From Betaproteobacteria bacterium (GTDB lineage: Bacteria > Pseudomonadota > Gammaproteobacteria > Burkholderiales > SG8-39): DNA of 37,939 bases. Position 1 is the stretch's first letter. Every line of letters begins with the position of its first letter. The notes below the pieces were generated by a model. The model saw only the letters and a list, made by a program, of their open reading frames with translations, did no database searches and had not been told where the DNA came from. Below are positions 1 to 8,396 of this stretch, in pieces. The position numbers and the translations under genes were made by a program. Location of the stretch: assembly GCA_947478805.1 (NCBI GenBank), contig CANJXQ010000021.1, forward strand, positions 1-37,939. Direction: 5' to 3'.

Positions 1-191
1 TAGGTTCCGGCGAAGCCAGGATGCCCCGGAACCGTCGGGTACACATGCTCGGCCAATTGCAGCAGCAGTCGCCCGTCCTTGTCATTGAACCAGCGCGGGG
101 CGCGGTCGCGGAATTTGGCCTCCATGTACTCCTGCCAAACCGTCACCGGTTCGTACACGTGGGTATCGAAATCGACATATTGTCCAGCCAT
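1..191 (-). CDS. Amidohydrolase family protein, N-terminal fragment (runs off the left edge)
   Basis: Only the first 63 codons are in the window; the rest lies beyond position 1. The start ATG (191-189) is preceded by AAGGAGCAAAC, a strong ribosome binding site. The N-terminus carries VDFDTHVYEP followed by an aromatic-rich WQEYM stretch. In amidohydrolase-2 (TIM-barrel metal-dependent hydrolase) proteins a D-x-D/T-x-H strand at this point supplies the first metal ligands. The gene lies 93 bp downstream of the deacylase-like amidohydrolase on the same strand and may be cotranscribed with it. A second amidohydrolase of the same broad type lies at 20830-22308. The substrate is unknown. The family call is reasonably safe from the N-terminal motif, but the specific activity is not. 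Confidence 0.75.
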   Translation of the reverse strand, partial: MAGQYVDFDTHVYEPVTVWQEYMEAKFRDRAPRWFNDKDGRLLLQLAEHVYPTVPGHPGFAGT

Positions 192-284
192 GTTTGCTCC
201 TTCTTAGTTGCTTAGTTGTAATGGTTTATGAATGATTTTGTGGCCGATCTTCGCCGTGGCAGGCATCGCAGGGAGTACTTGAAA

Positions 285-1943
285 TCATGGTCTCAGGACC
301 CGGCCGCTGCCAGTTCCCGTGATGTTCTTTCCTGACCTGCGAATGATAGTGCCATTCACCATGACATGCTCGATGCCGGTTGGTTCCTTTACGATGCGAT
401 CGGCCCCCGCGGGCAGGTCGTAGACGCGCTGGTTGCGCCCCTCCGCGATGGTGGCCGGGTTGAACACGCACAGGTCCGCATAATAGGTAGGCTTGATCTC
501 GCCGCGCTCCTTGAACCCGAAAACCCGCGCTAGGTGTCCGGTCAGGCGCCAGACGCCGAATTCCAGCGGGAAATCCCCGCGATCGCGCACAAAATGCCCG
601 AGCATGCGGATCGGGAAGTCGGCTTGGCAGAACTGGCTCACATGGGCACCGCCATCGCCCAGGCCCAGGAGCACCGGATCCTGGCGCAGCAGTTTCGCCA
701 CTTCATCTTCGTCGAAGTTGAACATGATGAGCTTGAAGCGGGTCTGCAATTCTTCCTGGCGCGCCAGTTCCACCATGGCGCTCATGCCGGATTTCCCGGG
801 CCCTGCGATCTCGGCGATCGATTTGCCCACCAGTTCCGGGTGCGCCGCGCTTTCGTCGACGTAGATCCGGTCGAAGCGGATCTGGAAGCTGCGCCGCTCC
901 TTGTTGGCGTTGAATGCGGCCTCGACTTCCGCCTGCCAGGTCGCGTCCTGCATCGCGACGATGCGCTCGGGAATGGGGAGCTTCGACAAGGCCGCAAATC
1001 CGGGAACGGAATGGAAGAAGTACGGCCGCTCCAGCGTGAAATGGCTGGTGATGGCGGCGCACGCCATTTGGGCCCACAAGTTGGCCCCTTCGCTGCGTGC
1101 CTCCATGGTGTCGCGCACATAGTCCCACTGCCTGTTTCCATCCACGCCCTGGTGGAGCGACGTCCACGTGGTTGGCCTTTTCGTGCGCAACGCCAGCCTG
1201 CCGTAATCCTTGACCACCAGCCCCGGTCCGCCCACGCCCTGGATGACGCCCGCCCCGGCACTTCCCAGAACGTCACAAAGCGCAGCCACCTCCTCATACA
1301 CGGCGGCACGACTCGGCACCGGGCGCCCGTTGCCGTCGACGTGCGAGGGAGATCGGGATGTGGAGAAGCCCCAGGCACCTGCCGTCATGGCCGATTCGAG
1401 CTGTCGCTGCATGCGCGCCACGTCGTCGGGGCCGGCCACTCCACCCGGGTTATCGGGCATTTCGTACATGCGCAGCGCCGTGTGCCCTACAAAGGAGGCC
1501 ACGTTGAGCGAGGTCCGGCGCTGCTTCACCACCTCAAGGTACTCGCCGAAGCTCTCGAAATCCCACTTTATGCCGGCCTTCAAGGCATCCACGGACATGG
1601 CTTCGACGGTACCCAGCGTTTCCATGCATGCGCCACGTGCCTGCGGACGCATGGGGGCCAATGTCAGGCCGCAATTGCCGAACATGACTGTGGTCACGCC
1701 ATACCAGCTGGTCGGCGTGAGTTCCGCATCCCAGAGCACCTGTGGATCGTAATGGGTGTGCACATCGATGAACCCCGGCGACACCGCCAGCCCCGTGCAG
1801 TCGATGCGCTCCCTGGCGCTCGCCGCAGACAGGTCGCCTACGGCGACGATGCGATCGCCGCGCACGCCGACATCGCCGCGAAACGGCGGCGCGCCGGTGC
1901 CGTCCACCACCATGCCACCGGAAAAAATCGTGTCATATGCCAT
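285..1943 (-). CDS. N-acyl-D-amino-acid deacylase-like amidohydrolase (amidohydrolase family 3)
   Basis: The product is 552 residues, a normal length for the D-aminoacylase/N-acyl-D-amino-acid deacylase group, which hydrolyses N-acyl-D-amino acids or related amides. Residues 5-65 form the small beta-sandwich start (IFSGGMVVDGTG). The metal-binding HTHYD motif is at H62/H64, the family's metal-bridging Cys lies in GNCG (C91), and the GDGGAH motif has D430 and H434. I chose the ATG at 1943, not the upstream in-frame one at 1985, because it gives the typical MAYDTIFSGG beginning and has AAGG about 9 nt upstream. It is divergent from acyl-CoA synthetase copy 1 and followed by another amidohydrolase on the same strand. 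Many family members annotated this way act on other cyclic or acylated amides, so the substrate is uncertain. Confidence 0.88.
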   Translation of the reverse strand: MAYDTIFSGGMVVDGTGAPPFRGDVGVRGDRIVAVGDLSAASARERIDCTGLAVSPGFIDVHTHYDPQVLWDAELTPTSWYGVTTVMFGNCGLTLAPMRPQARGACMETLGTVEAMSVDALKAGIKWDFESFGEYLEVVKQRRTSLNVASFVGHTALRMYEMPDNPGGVAGPDDVARMQRQLESAMTAGAWGFSTSRSPSHVDGNGRPVPSRAAVYEEVAALCDVLGSAGAGVIQGVGGPGLVVKDYGRLALRTKRPTTWTSLHQGVDGNRQWDYVRDTMEARSEGANLWAQMACAAITSHFTLERPYFFHSVPGFAALSKLPIPERIVAMQDATWQAEVEAAFNANKERRSFQIRFDRIYVDESAAHPELVGKSIAEIAGPGKSGMSAMVELARQEELQTRFKLIMFNFDEDEVAKLLRQDPVLLGLGDGGAHVSQFCQADFPIRMLGHFVRDRGDFPLEFGVWRLTGHLARVFGFKERGEIKPTYYADLCVFNPATIAEGRNQRVYDLPAGADRIVKEPTGIEHVMVNGTIIRRSGKNITGTGSGRVLRP

Positions 1944-2177
1944 CGTGTGCACCTTCAGGAGTCCATTGAACGGACATCGGCGCACATGCCCCTTTTGAGC
2001 ATGGTGTTACGAATATCCTCGGGTGCCAAGAATACGGTGCAAGCCATGCCCCAGTCCAGCGGCAAATCATGATGCGGTGGCGCATCGAACCGGTTTTTTG
2101 CACCCATGTCGGGTAGACGGGGCGGTGCAGACCGGGATACGCTTGCGGCCCGCACTCCACCCGAACCGGATCAATAC

Positions 2178-3767
2178 ATGCCGACCCAAGACCTGCCCAA
2201 GCTTGACCAGCCCGAACTCTTCTACACCGAGATGATCATCAACAATGCCAAGTATTTCGCCAAAAAACCGGCGGTGATCTGCGGCGACGAGCGCCTGAGC
2301 TGGGCTGAATTCCACCTGCGCACCAATAAAGTGGCTAACGCGCTGATCGCGCTGGGCCTCAAAAAGGGCGACAAGGTCTGCATGCTCATGCAAAGTTCCA
2401 TCCCGATGTTCGAGCTCATCTGGGGCACCATCAAGGCCGGCGGGGTTGCCGCACCGCTGAACGTGATGATGGCGCAGGATTCGCTCGCCCGCATGGTCAA
2501 CAATTCCGATGCGCGACTCGTGTTCGTGGACGCGACCACGCGTGAACAAATGGACGCCGCGCGCAAGGACCTGGAAAACGTCAAGGCAGACGGCCTGTTC
2601 TGCCTGGGCGGTGCCAATGGCTATCGCGCCCCCGAAGCGCTTGTCGATGCGGCGCCCGACCACCGTCCGGATGTCACGCTGACGATGTCCGATTCAATGA
2701 ACATCATCTACAGCTCGGGCTCCACCGGCGCGCCCAAGGGCATCGAGCATAGCCATTTCGCGCGCCACGCCTACTCCTGCGGCTTCGGGCCGGGCATGAA
2801 AATGGACCGCTTCACGGTGTCGATCTGCTGCACCCCGCTCTACACCAACGGCACCTGGATCACCATGCTGCCCACGGTCTATTGGGGCGGCACGGTGGTG
2901 CTGCTGTCCAAGTTCAGCGCCCAGGCGTTCCTCGAGACGGTGCAGCGCGAGCGCTGCACGCATACCTTCATGGTGCCGACCCAGTACATCCTCATTGTCG
3001 AGTCGGAGGGATTCGAGAAATACGACGTCAGTTCAATGAAGGTATTGCTGCACGGCGGCCAGCCCATCACCGGGAAGACCTATGGGCAGTTGCGTCAGAA
3101 GTTCCCGCTCGCCGGCCTGTATGAAACCTACGGCATGACCGAGGGATTCATCACGCTGTCACTGCCCGCAGACAAGGAACTGCCCGGCAAACTGGGCACC
3201 GTCGGCATGCCCATCTTCGGCGGCGACATCGTCATTCTGGGCGATGACGGCAAGGAGCTGCCCAACGGAGAGATCGGCGAAATCGCCGGTTGGAGCCCGG
3301 CGCTGATGAAAGGCTATTACAAGGACCCGGAGCGCACCGCCGAAATGATCTGGCGCGACGCCCGCGGTCGCACCTACATCAAGAGCGGCGACCTCGGCCG
3401 CATGGACGACGACGGCTACTTGTATGTGTCAGGCCGTACCAAGGACATGATCAAGTCGGGGGGCATCAATGTCTTCGCCAAGGACATCGAGGACGTGTTC
3501 ATGTCGCATCCGCAGGTGATGGAGGCGGCGGCCATTGGCGTTCCGCATGAGAAATGGGTGGAAACGCCGCTGCTCCTGGCCATCATGCGCCCCGATGCCA
3601 CGATCAGCGCCGACGAACTCAAGGCATGGGGCAACGCCAAGCTGGGGAAATTCCAGCGCGTCGACAGGGTTGAGTTTCGCGATGAATTCCCGCGCGCGGG
3701 TCACGACAAGGTGTTGAAGCGTGCGCTGCGCGATCCGTATTGGGCGGGGCACGCGGCCAAGCCCTGA
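2178..3767 (+). CDS. AMP-forming acyl-CoA synthetase (ANL superfamily), copy 1
   Basis: A 529-residue acyl-CoA ligase that would activate a carboxylic acid to its CoA thioester via an acyl-adenylate. Visible motifs are the P-loop YSSGSTGAPKG (178-188), the adenine/substrate motif YETYGMTEG, the hinge-region SGDLGRMDDDG followed by GRTKDMIKSGG, and a C-terminal HDKVLKRALRD whose Lys matches the catalytic Lys of the mobile domain. The ATG at 2178 was chosen by alignment with the paralogue at 26033, which begins at the equivalent place; the ribosome binding site is weak (CCGGA). It is very similar along its whole length to the product of 26033-27619. It is divergent from the deacylase-like gene and convergent with the VWA gene, whose end is 20 bp away. 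The acyl substrate is unknown. Confidence 0.92.
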   Translation: MPTQDLPKLDQPELFYTEMIINNAKYFAKKPAVICGDERLSWAEFHLRTNKVANALIALGLKKGDKVCMLMQSSIPMFELIWGTIKAGGVAAPLNVMMAQDSLARMVNNSDARLVFVDATTREQMDAARKDLENVKADGLFCLGGANGYRAPEALVDAAPDHRPDVTLTMSDSMNIIYSSGSTGAPKGIEHSHFARHAYSCGFGPGMKMDRFTVSICCTPLYTNGTWITMLPTVYWGGTVVLLSKFSAQAFLETVQRERCTHTFMVPTQYILIVESEGFEKYDVSSMKVLLHGGQPITGKTYGQLRQKFPLAGLYETYGMTEGFITLSLPADKELPGKLGTVGMPIFGGDIVILGDDGKELPNGEIGEIAGWSPALMKGYYKDPERTAEMIWRDARGRTYIKSGDLGRMDDDGYLYVSGRTKDMIKSGGINVFAKDIEDVFMSHPQVMEAAAIGVPHEKWVETPLLLAIMRPDATISADELKAWGNAKLGKFQRVDRVEFRDEFPRAGHDKVLKRALRDPYWAGHAAKP

Positions 3768-3787
3768 ATGGGCCGCGCCCCAGGGCG

Positions 3788-4876
3788 TCAGATGCGGCGC
3801 TGGAACCAGATGATGGACAAGAGCGCTGCAAGAATCATCAGCACGGCTGCACCCGCGCTGAACAATGCGCTGACTTCGGTTTCCTGGCGCTCCAGCGCGA
3901 ATTTCGTGCCGAGGTGCTCATAGACCTGCTTCAGATCCTGGGCGTTGCTGGCTTGGAAATATTCGCCACCGGTGCGTTTCGCGACTGCCTTCAGCGATTC
4001 TTCATCGAGTCGCATCCAGTATGAATAGCCTCCGCCCCAACTGCCGGGCATGCTCGCACCTTCCTTGGTTCCGAAGCCCACGGTGAATACGCGCACGCCG
4101 CGATCGGCCGCCATTTTGGCCGCCTCCACGGGATCAGGGCCAGTCGTTCTGCGCCCGTCACTGAGCAGCACGATGACACCGCCAGTGTAGGACCCGACGG
4201 GCACTGGCCGGATCTCTTTCGCCGGTGGCTTCTTCTTGGCGCGGTCGATCGCCTTGCCTCCCCCGCCGTAGCCCCCGCCCCATCCCCCATAGCTGCCGTA
4301 GCCGCCTTCGAACAGGATGGATTCCAGGTCGATGCCGTCATTGGGAAACAACACCGAAAGGGCCAGGATCAAACCACTGCCTGTAGCCGTGCCGCGTTGC
4401 AGGTCGAAACGGTCAATGGCCGCCAGCATGTCCTCACGCTTGTCGGTGACAGTCTGGACAAGCGCTGCAGTCCCGGCGAAGGACACGATTCCCAGCCGGA
4501 TGTTCTTGGGCAACTCCTCGATGAAGGCGCGCGCTGCCTGCTGGGCACCGGTGATGCGATTCGGCGCCACGTCGGTGGCCAGCATGCTGCGAGACACGTC
4601 CATGGCAAGCACCACGGTCATGAATTCGGCGGGCAGGATGACGGTCGCGCTCGGCCTGGATACAGCAAAGATCGCTGCAGTCAGGCTGACGAGAAACAGT
4701 GCCGGGGGCACGTGGCGACGCCAGCCCAGGTGCCGCCCCACGGCATCGCGCACCAGCATCAGGCTGGCGTAACGGATGGCCGACTTCTTGCGCCGGTACA
4801 GGGCGTAGACGTAGCCCGCAACGAGCACCGGTACGATGAGCAACAACCAGAGCAACTCTGGCCACAGGAACCGCAT
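3788..4876 (-). CDS. BatA-like von Willebrand factor A (VWA) membrane protein
   Basis: A 362-residue protein with an N-terminal membrane segment (about 8-25), a second at about 57-74, and a C-terminal one at about 335-357. A VWA domain therefore faces the periplasm between anchors, the architecture of the BatA family. The MIDAS motif DVSRS (D93, S95, S97) is intact, and an acidic residue in LLSDGR (D240) fits a VWA strand. Residues 191-207 form a glycine/tyrosine-rich loop inserted in the VWA domain. The ATG at 4876 has a strong GGGGGAAGGGA upstream and begins with the hydrophobic MRFLWPELLW, so I prefer it to an ATG 54 nt upstream. It is divergent from the protease-MoxR-DUF58-VWA operon and paralogous to the VWA protein at 8397-9515. 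It probably works with that MoxR ATPase. Confidence 0.88.
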   Translation of the reverse strand: MRFLWPELLWLLLIVPVLVAGYVYALYRRKKSAIRYASLMLVRDAVGRHLGWRRHVPPALFLVSLTAAIFAVSRPSATVILPAEFMTVVLAMDVSRSMLATDVAPNRITGAQQAARAFIEELPKNIRLGIVSFAGTAALVQTVTDKREDMLAAIDRFDLQRGTATGSGLILALSVLFPNDGIDLESILFEGGYGSYGGWGGGYGGGGKAIDRAKKKPPAKEIRPVPVGSYTGGVIVLLSDGRRTTGPDPVEAAKMAADRGVRVFTVGFGTKEGASMPGSWGGGYSYWMRLDEESLKAVAKRTGGEYFQASNAQDLKQVYEHLGTKFALERQETEVSALFSAGAAVLMILAALLSIIWFQRRI

Positions 4877-5133
4877 TCCCTTCCCCCTGCTCCAATCGTG
4901 CCTGGCTGGATTGTTGCGCCGCTCAGGCACCGAAGTGTCGCCACTTTATCATTGTCCCGTAGTTGGGTCAGCAGCAGTCGGTTCAGTGACGCGTCGCCAT
5001 TTCCCCAGCCGAGCTTGCCTGCGCGCGCACCAGTGATTTACCGGCGAGCACGACCGTGTTACCGTCGGGTTTGCCGGCGCAGGATTGCATCGAGGATTGG
5101 ATCTAACTTGGCGCCGCAAGGGGACGGGGGAAC

Positions 5134-6051
5134 ATGAAACGCGCGGCGCTCTATAGCGGCTCGGTGCACAGGAACCGGGCAGACCACGTTGAACCGGACG
5201 CCGAGACCGGCTCGGCAGAGTCGCAGGTGCCGGCCGCGCCGGGCCGCATTCGAAGCTTTATTCAGCGCTTCGAACGCCCACTGATGTTTTTCACCGGGCT
5301 GCTGATTGCACTAGCCGTCACATTCGGTCGCGAGGCGAACCGCCCCGAGCCGCGCGAGATCACCCAGGAAGACATCGACGCTGCAGTGTTGCAGACGTTC
5401 GAGACCAAGCCCCTGCCCTCGCGCGCGGCCAAGGCCGCGGAGGCGGTGCGCCCATCCGTGGTGCGCGTGCGCGGCTTCGGGGAAAATCCCAAGAAACCCA
5501 AGGAAGGTGAAAAGGAAATCGGGGTAGGCAGCGGTTTCGTCATCTCGGAAAAGGGCCTCATCCTCACCAACCTGCACGTCGTGGCCGGGATGAAGCGCAT
5601 TGCCGTCGTCTATCACGATGGCATGGAAACCGATGCCGAAATCGTCCAGGTCTTCCCCGATAACGACATGGCGCTCATCAAGGTAGGCAAGATGCCGGAC
5701 GACCTGCCCCCCGCCACGCTGGGCGGCAGCGGCCGCCTGCGTCCGGGAGACGAGGTGGTGGCGGTCGGTTTTCCCTTCGGCATCGGCCCTTCGGTATCCG
5801 CTGGCGTGGTCTCGGGGCTGAACCGCGAGTTCCGCTCGCCCGAAGGCAAACGCATCATCACCGGCATGATCCAGTTCGATGCAGCGGCCAATCCGGGTAA
5901 CTCCGGCGGGCCGCTGATCAACATGGAGGGCGAAGTGGTCGGCATCGTCACTGCCATCCTCAATCCCAGCCAGACGCGCACCTTCATCGGCATCGGCTTC
6001 GCGGCGACGATGGAAGCCGCCGGCAGCATGGTCGGCATTCCCCCACTCTAG
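5134..6051 (+). CDS. Membrane-anchored HtrA/DegP-like S1C serine protease without PDZ domain
   Basis: A 305-residue trypsin-like protease. It has a cytoplasmic N-terminus of about 48 residues, one membrane anchor (about 50-64), a linker and a protease domain (about 105-300). The catalytic triad is visible as H148 (TNLHVVAG), D178 (PDNDMALIKV) and S257 (NPGNSGGPL). The protein ends right after the protease domain, so the PDZ domain(s) of DegP/DegS are absent. The start ATG has GGGGACGGGGG just upstream. The gene is first in a plus-strand series: the MoxR gene starts 19 bp after its stop. Its linkage to MoxR, DUF58 and VWA genes suggests a role in envelope protein maturation or quality control. 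That role is inference; the protease fold and active site are directly visible. Confidence 0.9.
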   Translation: MKRAALYSGSVHRNRADHVEPDAETGSAESQVPAAPGRIRSFIQRFERPLMFFTGLLIALAVTFGREANRPEPREITQEDIDAAVLQTFETKPLPSRAAKAAEAVRPSVVRVRGFGENPKKPKEGEKEIGVGSGFVISEKGLILTNLHVVAGMKRIAVVYHDGMETDAEIVQVFPDNDMALIKVGKMPDDLPPATLGGSGRLRPGDEVVAVGFPFGIGPSVSAGVVSGLNREFRSPEGKRIITGMIQFDAAANPGNSGGPLINMEGEVVGIVTAILNPSQTRTFIGIGFAATMEAAGSMVGIPPL

Positions 6052-6070
6052 ACAACAGGACCCCAATCCC

Positions 6071-7162
6071 ATGGATAGCACCCAATCCACGCAAGGCGCG
6101 CGCAGCAGCTTCGCACCTCCGCCTGGCTCCAGCAGCGCTTCAGCGACCCAGGACATGGCGCGTTCGGGTACCGAAGTTGCAGCCCTCATGGAACGCGTGC
6201 TCTATGAGGTCAAGCGCGTGGTGGTCGGCCAGGACCATTTCCTCGAGCGTGTGCTCGTCGCCATCCTCGCGCAGGGCCACCTGCTGGTCGAGGGAGTTCC
6301 GGGCCTGGCGAAGACGCTGACGGTCAACACACTGGCGCGGACCGTCCGCGGCGCCTTCAAGCGCATCCAGTTCACCCCCGACCTGCTGCCTGCCGATCTC
6401 GTCGGCACGCGCATGTACAGCCAGAAGACCGGCGAATTCAGCACCGTCCTCGGCCCCGTATTCACCAACCTGCTGCTGGCCGACGAAATCAACCGCGCCC
6501 CCGCCAAGGTGCAGAGCGCGCTGCTGGAAGTCATGCAGGAGCGCCAGGTCACCATCGCCGGCGAAACGCGCAAGGTACCGGAGCCATTCCTCGTCATGGC
6601 CACGCAAAACCCCATCGAGACCGAAGGCACCTATCCGCTGCCCGAGGCACAGGTGGACCGCTTCATGATGAAAGTGCTGGTCGGCTACCCGACCGAGGAA
6701 GAAGAGTTCGTCATCGTGCAACGCGTGACCGGGCCCTCATCGACGGTGACGCCGGTCGCAACCACCGAACAGCTCATCGCGCTGCAGGCCGAGTGCCGCA
6801 AGACCTACGTGGACCCGGGCCTCGTGCAGTATGCGGTGCGTCTGGTGGCCGCGACGCGCGATCCGGCACGCTTCGGCCTGGATGACATCGCGCGCTTCAT
6901 CACCTTCGGTGCCAGCCCGCGCGCCACCATCAACCTGATCGAGGGCGGCCGTGCCCTCGCCTTCCTGCGCGGTCGCGGCTACGTGCTGCCGCAGGATGTC
7001 GCCGACCTCGTACCCGATGTGCTGCGCCACCGCCTCGTGCTGTCCTACGAGGCGCTGTCGCACGCGCAGACCGCCGACCAGATCATCATGCGGGTGATGC
7101 AGGCCATCCCCGCGCCCGAAGCACCGTTGGGATCGCATGTCGAAGTCCCCGCCAACGCCTAG
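6071..7162 (+). CDS. MoxR-family AAA+ ATPase
   Basis: A 363-residue AAA+ ATPase of the MoxR family, whose members act as chaperone-like activators of proteins with VWA domains. Walker A is GVPGLAKT (75-82), Walker B LLLADEIN (134-141), and sensor 1 ATQNP (177-181). The MoxR-type lid domain follows with the ASPRATINLI segment. The first 30 residues are Ser/Ala/Pro-rich and probably disordered. The start at 6071 has AGGA about 10 nt upstream. The next gene (DUF58) overlaps its 3' end by 26 bp, indicating translational coupling. The order MoxR-DUF58-VWA is the core of the widespread Bat-type operons. The target is presumably the DUF58 and VWA neighbours, by family precedent. Confidence 0.93.
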   Translation: MDSTQSTQGARSSFAPPPGSSSASATQDMARSGTEVAALMERVLYEVKRVVVGQDHFLERVLVAILAQGHLLVEGVPGLAKTLTVNTLARTVRGAFKRIQFTPDLLPADLVGTRMYSQKTGEFSTVLGPVFTNLLLADEINRAPAKVQSALLEVMQERQVTIAGETRKVPEPFLVMATQNPIETEGTYPLPEAQVDRFMMKVLVGYPTEEEEFVIVQRVTGPSSTVTPVATTEQLIALQAECRKTYVDPGLVQYAVRLVAATRDPARFGLDDIARFITFGASPRATINLIEGGRALAFLRGRGYVLPQDVADLVPDVLRHRLVLSYEALSHAQTADQIIMRVMQAIPAPEAPLGSHVEVPANA

Positions 7163-8387
7163 CGGCGGCGCGGCCGGGAGCAAACGCAACGGCGTTCGCG
7201 GAACTTGGGGTAGCGGACTACGTAGTGGATTGCAGAACGGCGTGCGGCGACTGGCCCCCTTGCCGGGGCGCATCGGTCGCCCGGTCATGGGCGCACTGCG
7301 CACGCCCGTGCAGGACGTAGGTCCGAACGTCGTGCGTGCGGTGCGCGCCTGGGCCGCCGAGTCGCGCCGTCGCGCCGAAGAACGCGAACTCGCGAACAAC
7401 CCGCCACCGCCGCCGCGCGCCGATCCCGAAACGGTGATGCGCAAGCTCGAGTGGACCGTCATCCGCCGCCTGGATGGGCTTCTCCAGGGCGATTACCGGA
7501 CGCTGTTTCGCGGCTTTGGCCTCGACCTCGCCGACCTGCGCGAATACCAGCCGAACGACGATGTGCGCCACATCGATTGGAACGTCACCGCGCGCATGCA
7601 AGTGCCGCATGTGCGCGAGTTCCAGGAAGACCGCGAAGTCGCCGCCTGGTTCGTGCTGGACCTCTCGGGCTCCATCGACTTCGGGTCCTATTCGGTGCGC
7701 AAGCGCGCCCTGTCCAGCGAATTCGTCACCGTGCTCGCGCGACTTCTCACGCGCTACGGCAATCGGGTCGGTGCGATCCTGCACGGCGACGGCGACCACG
7801 AGATGATCCCGGCGCGCGCCGGGCGCCGGCATGTGCTGCACCTGATCGACCGCATGTTCGATTTTGGCGCGCGCAGGAAAACGCCAGCGGCCGCGCCCGC
7901 AAAGCCCAAGCGCGGCGCCACGCCGGAGGCGCTGGGCAAGGAAACCGATCTCGCCTCGGTGCTCCAGCGCGCCCAGCCCCTCATCCGGCGCCGCTCCGTG
8001 GTGTTCCTCGTGTCCGACTTCATCAGCAGCACGGACTGGACGCGCGCGCTGGCGCTGCTTGCGCGCCGTCACGAAGTGGTGGCAGTACGCCTCTACGACC
8101 CGCTGGAGGTCGCGCTGCCGGACCTGGGCCTCGTCGTCATGCAGGACGCGGAGACCGGCGAGCAGATGTTCGTCGACACCAACGACGCCGGCTTTCGCAA
8201 GCGCTTTGCTGCGGCCGCCGAGAAACGCGAGCGCGACTTGCGCAATGCTTTCGCCGAGGCCGGCGTGGATTGCCTGGAACTGGCCACGGACGACCGGCTT
8301 GACGAGGCCCTGCTGCGCTTCATGCGCCTTCGCAAGCAACGCAGCCGAATGTCCGCGGGTGCGAGCAACGCGGCGATTCCCCGCTAG
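7137..8387 (+). CDS. DUF58 domain-containing protein
   Basis: A 416-residue protein with the DUF58 signature REYQPNDDVRHIDW (135-148), followed by a VWA-like fold containing DLSGSID (D175, S177, S179) where a metal-ion-dependent adhesion site would lie. Residues 1-95 are a basic, Pro/Gly-rich extension that I cannot match to a domain and that may be partly untranslated. The ATG at 7137 overlaps moxR by 26 bp and has only a weak ribosome binding site; a later ATG at 7287 is possible. DUF58 proteins are consistently encoded beside MoxR ATPases and are thought to be their substrates or adaptors. The next gene starts 9 bp after this stop. Molecular function remains unknown. Confidence 0.88.
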   Translation: MSKSPPTPSGGAAGSKRNGVRGTWGSGLRSGLQNGVRRLAPLPGRIGRPVMGALRTPVQDVGPNVVRAVRAWAAESRRRAEERELANNPPPPPRADPETVMRKLEWTVIRRLDGLLQGDYRTLFRGFGLDLADLREYQPNDDVRHIDWNVTARMQVPHVREFQEDREVAAWFVLDLSGSIDFGSYSVRKRALSSEFVTVLARLLTRYGNRVGAILHGDGDHEMIPARAGRRHVLHLIDRMFDFGARRKTPAAAPAKPKRGATPEALGKETDLASVLQRAQPLIRRRSVVFLVSDFISSTDWTRALALLARRHEVVAVRLYDPLEVALPDLGLVVMQDAETGEQMFVDTNDAGFRKRFAAAAEKRERDLRNAFAEAGVDCLELATDDRLDEALLRFMRLRKQRSRMSAGASNAAIPR

Positions 8388-8396
8388 GCACAGCAC

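Noticed and set aside
534-2072. Long plus-strand open frame of 512 codons
   Set aside because: It is antisense to the deacylase-like gene, whose motifs are intact. It has no ribosome binding site and a composition typical of high-GC shadow frames.
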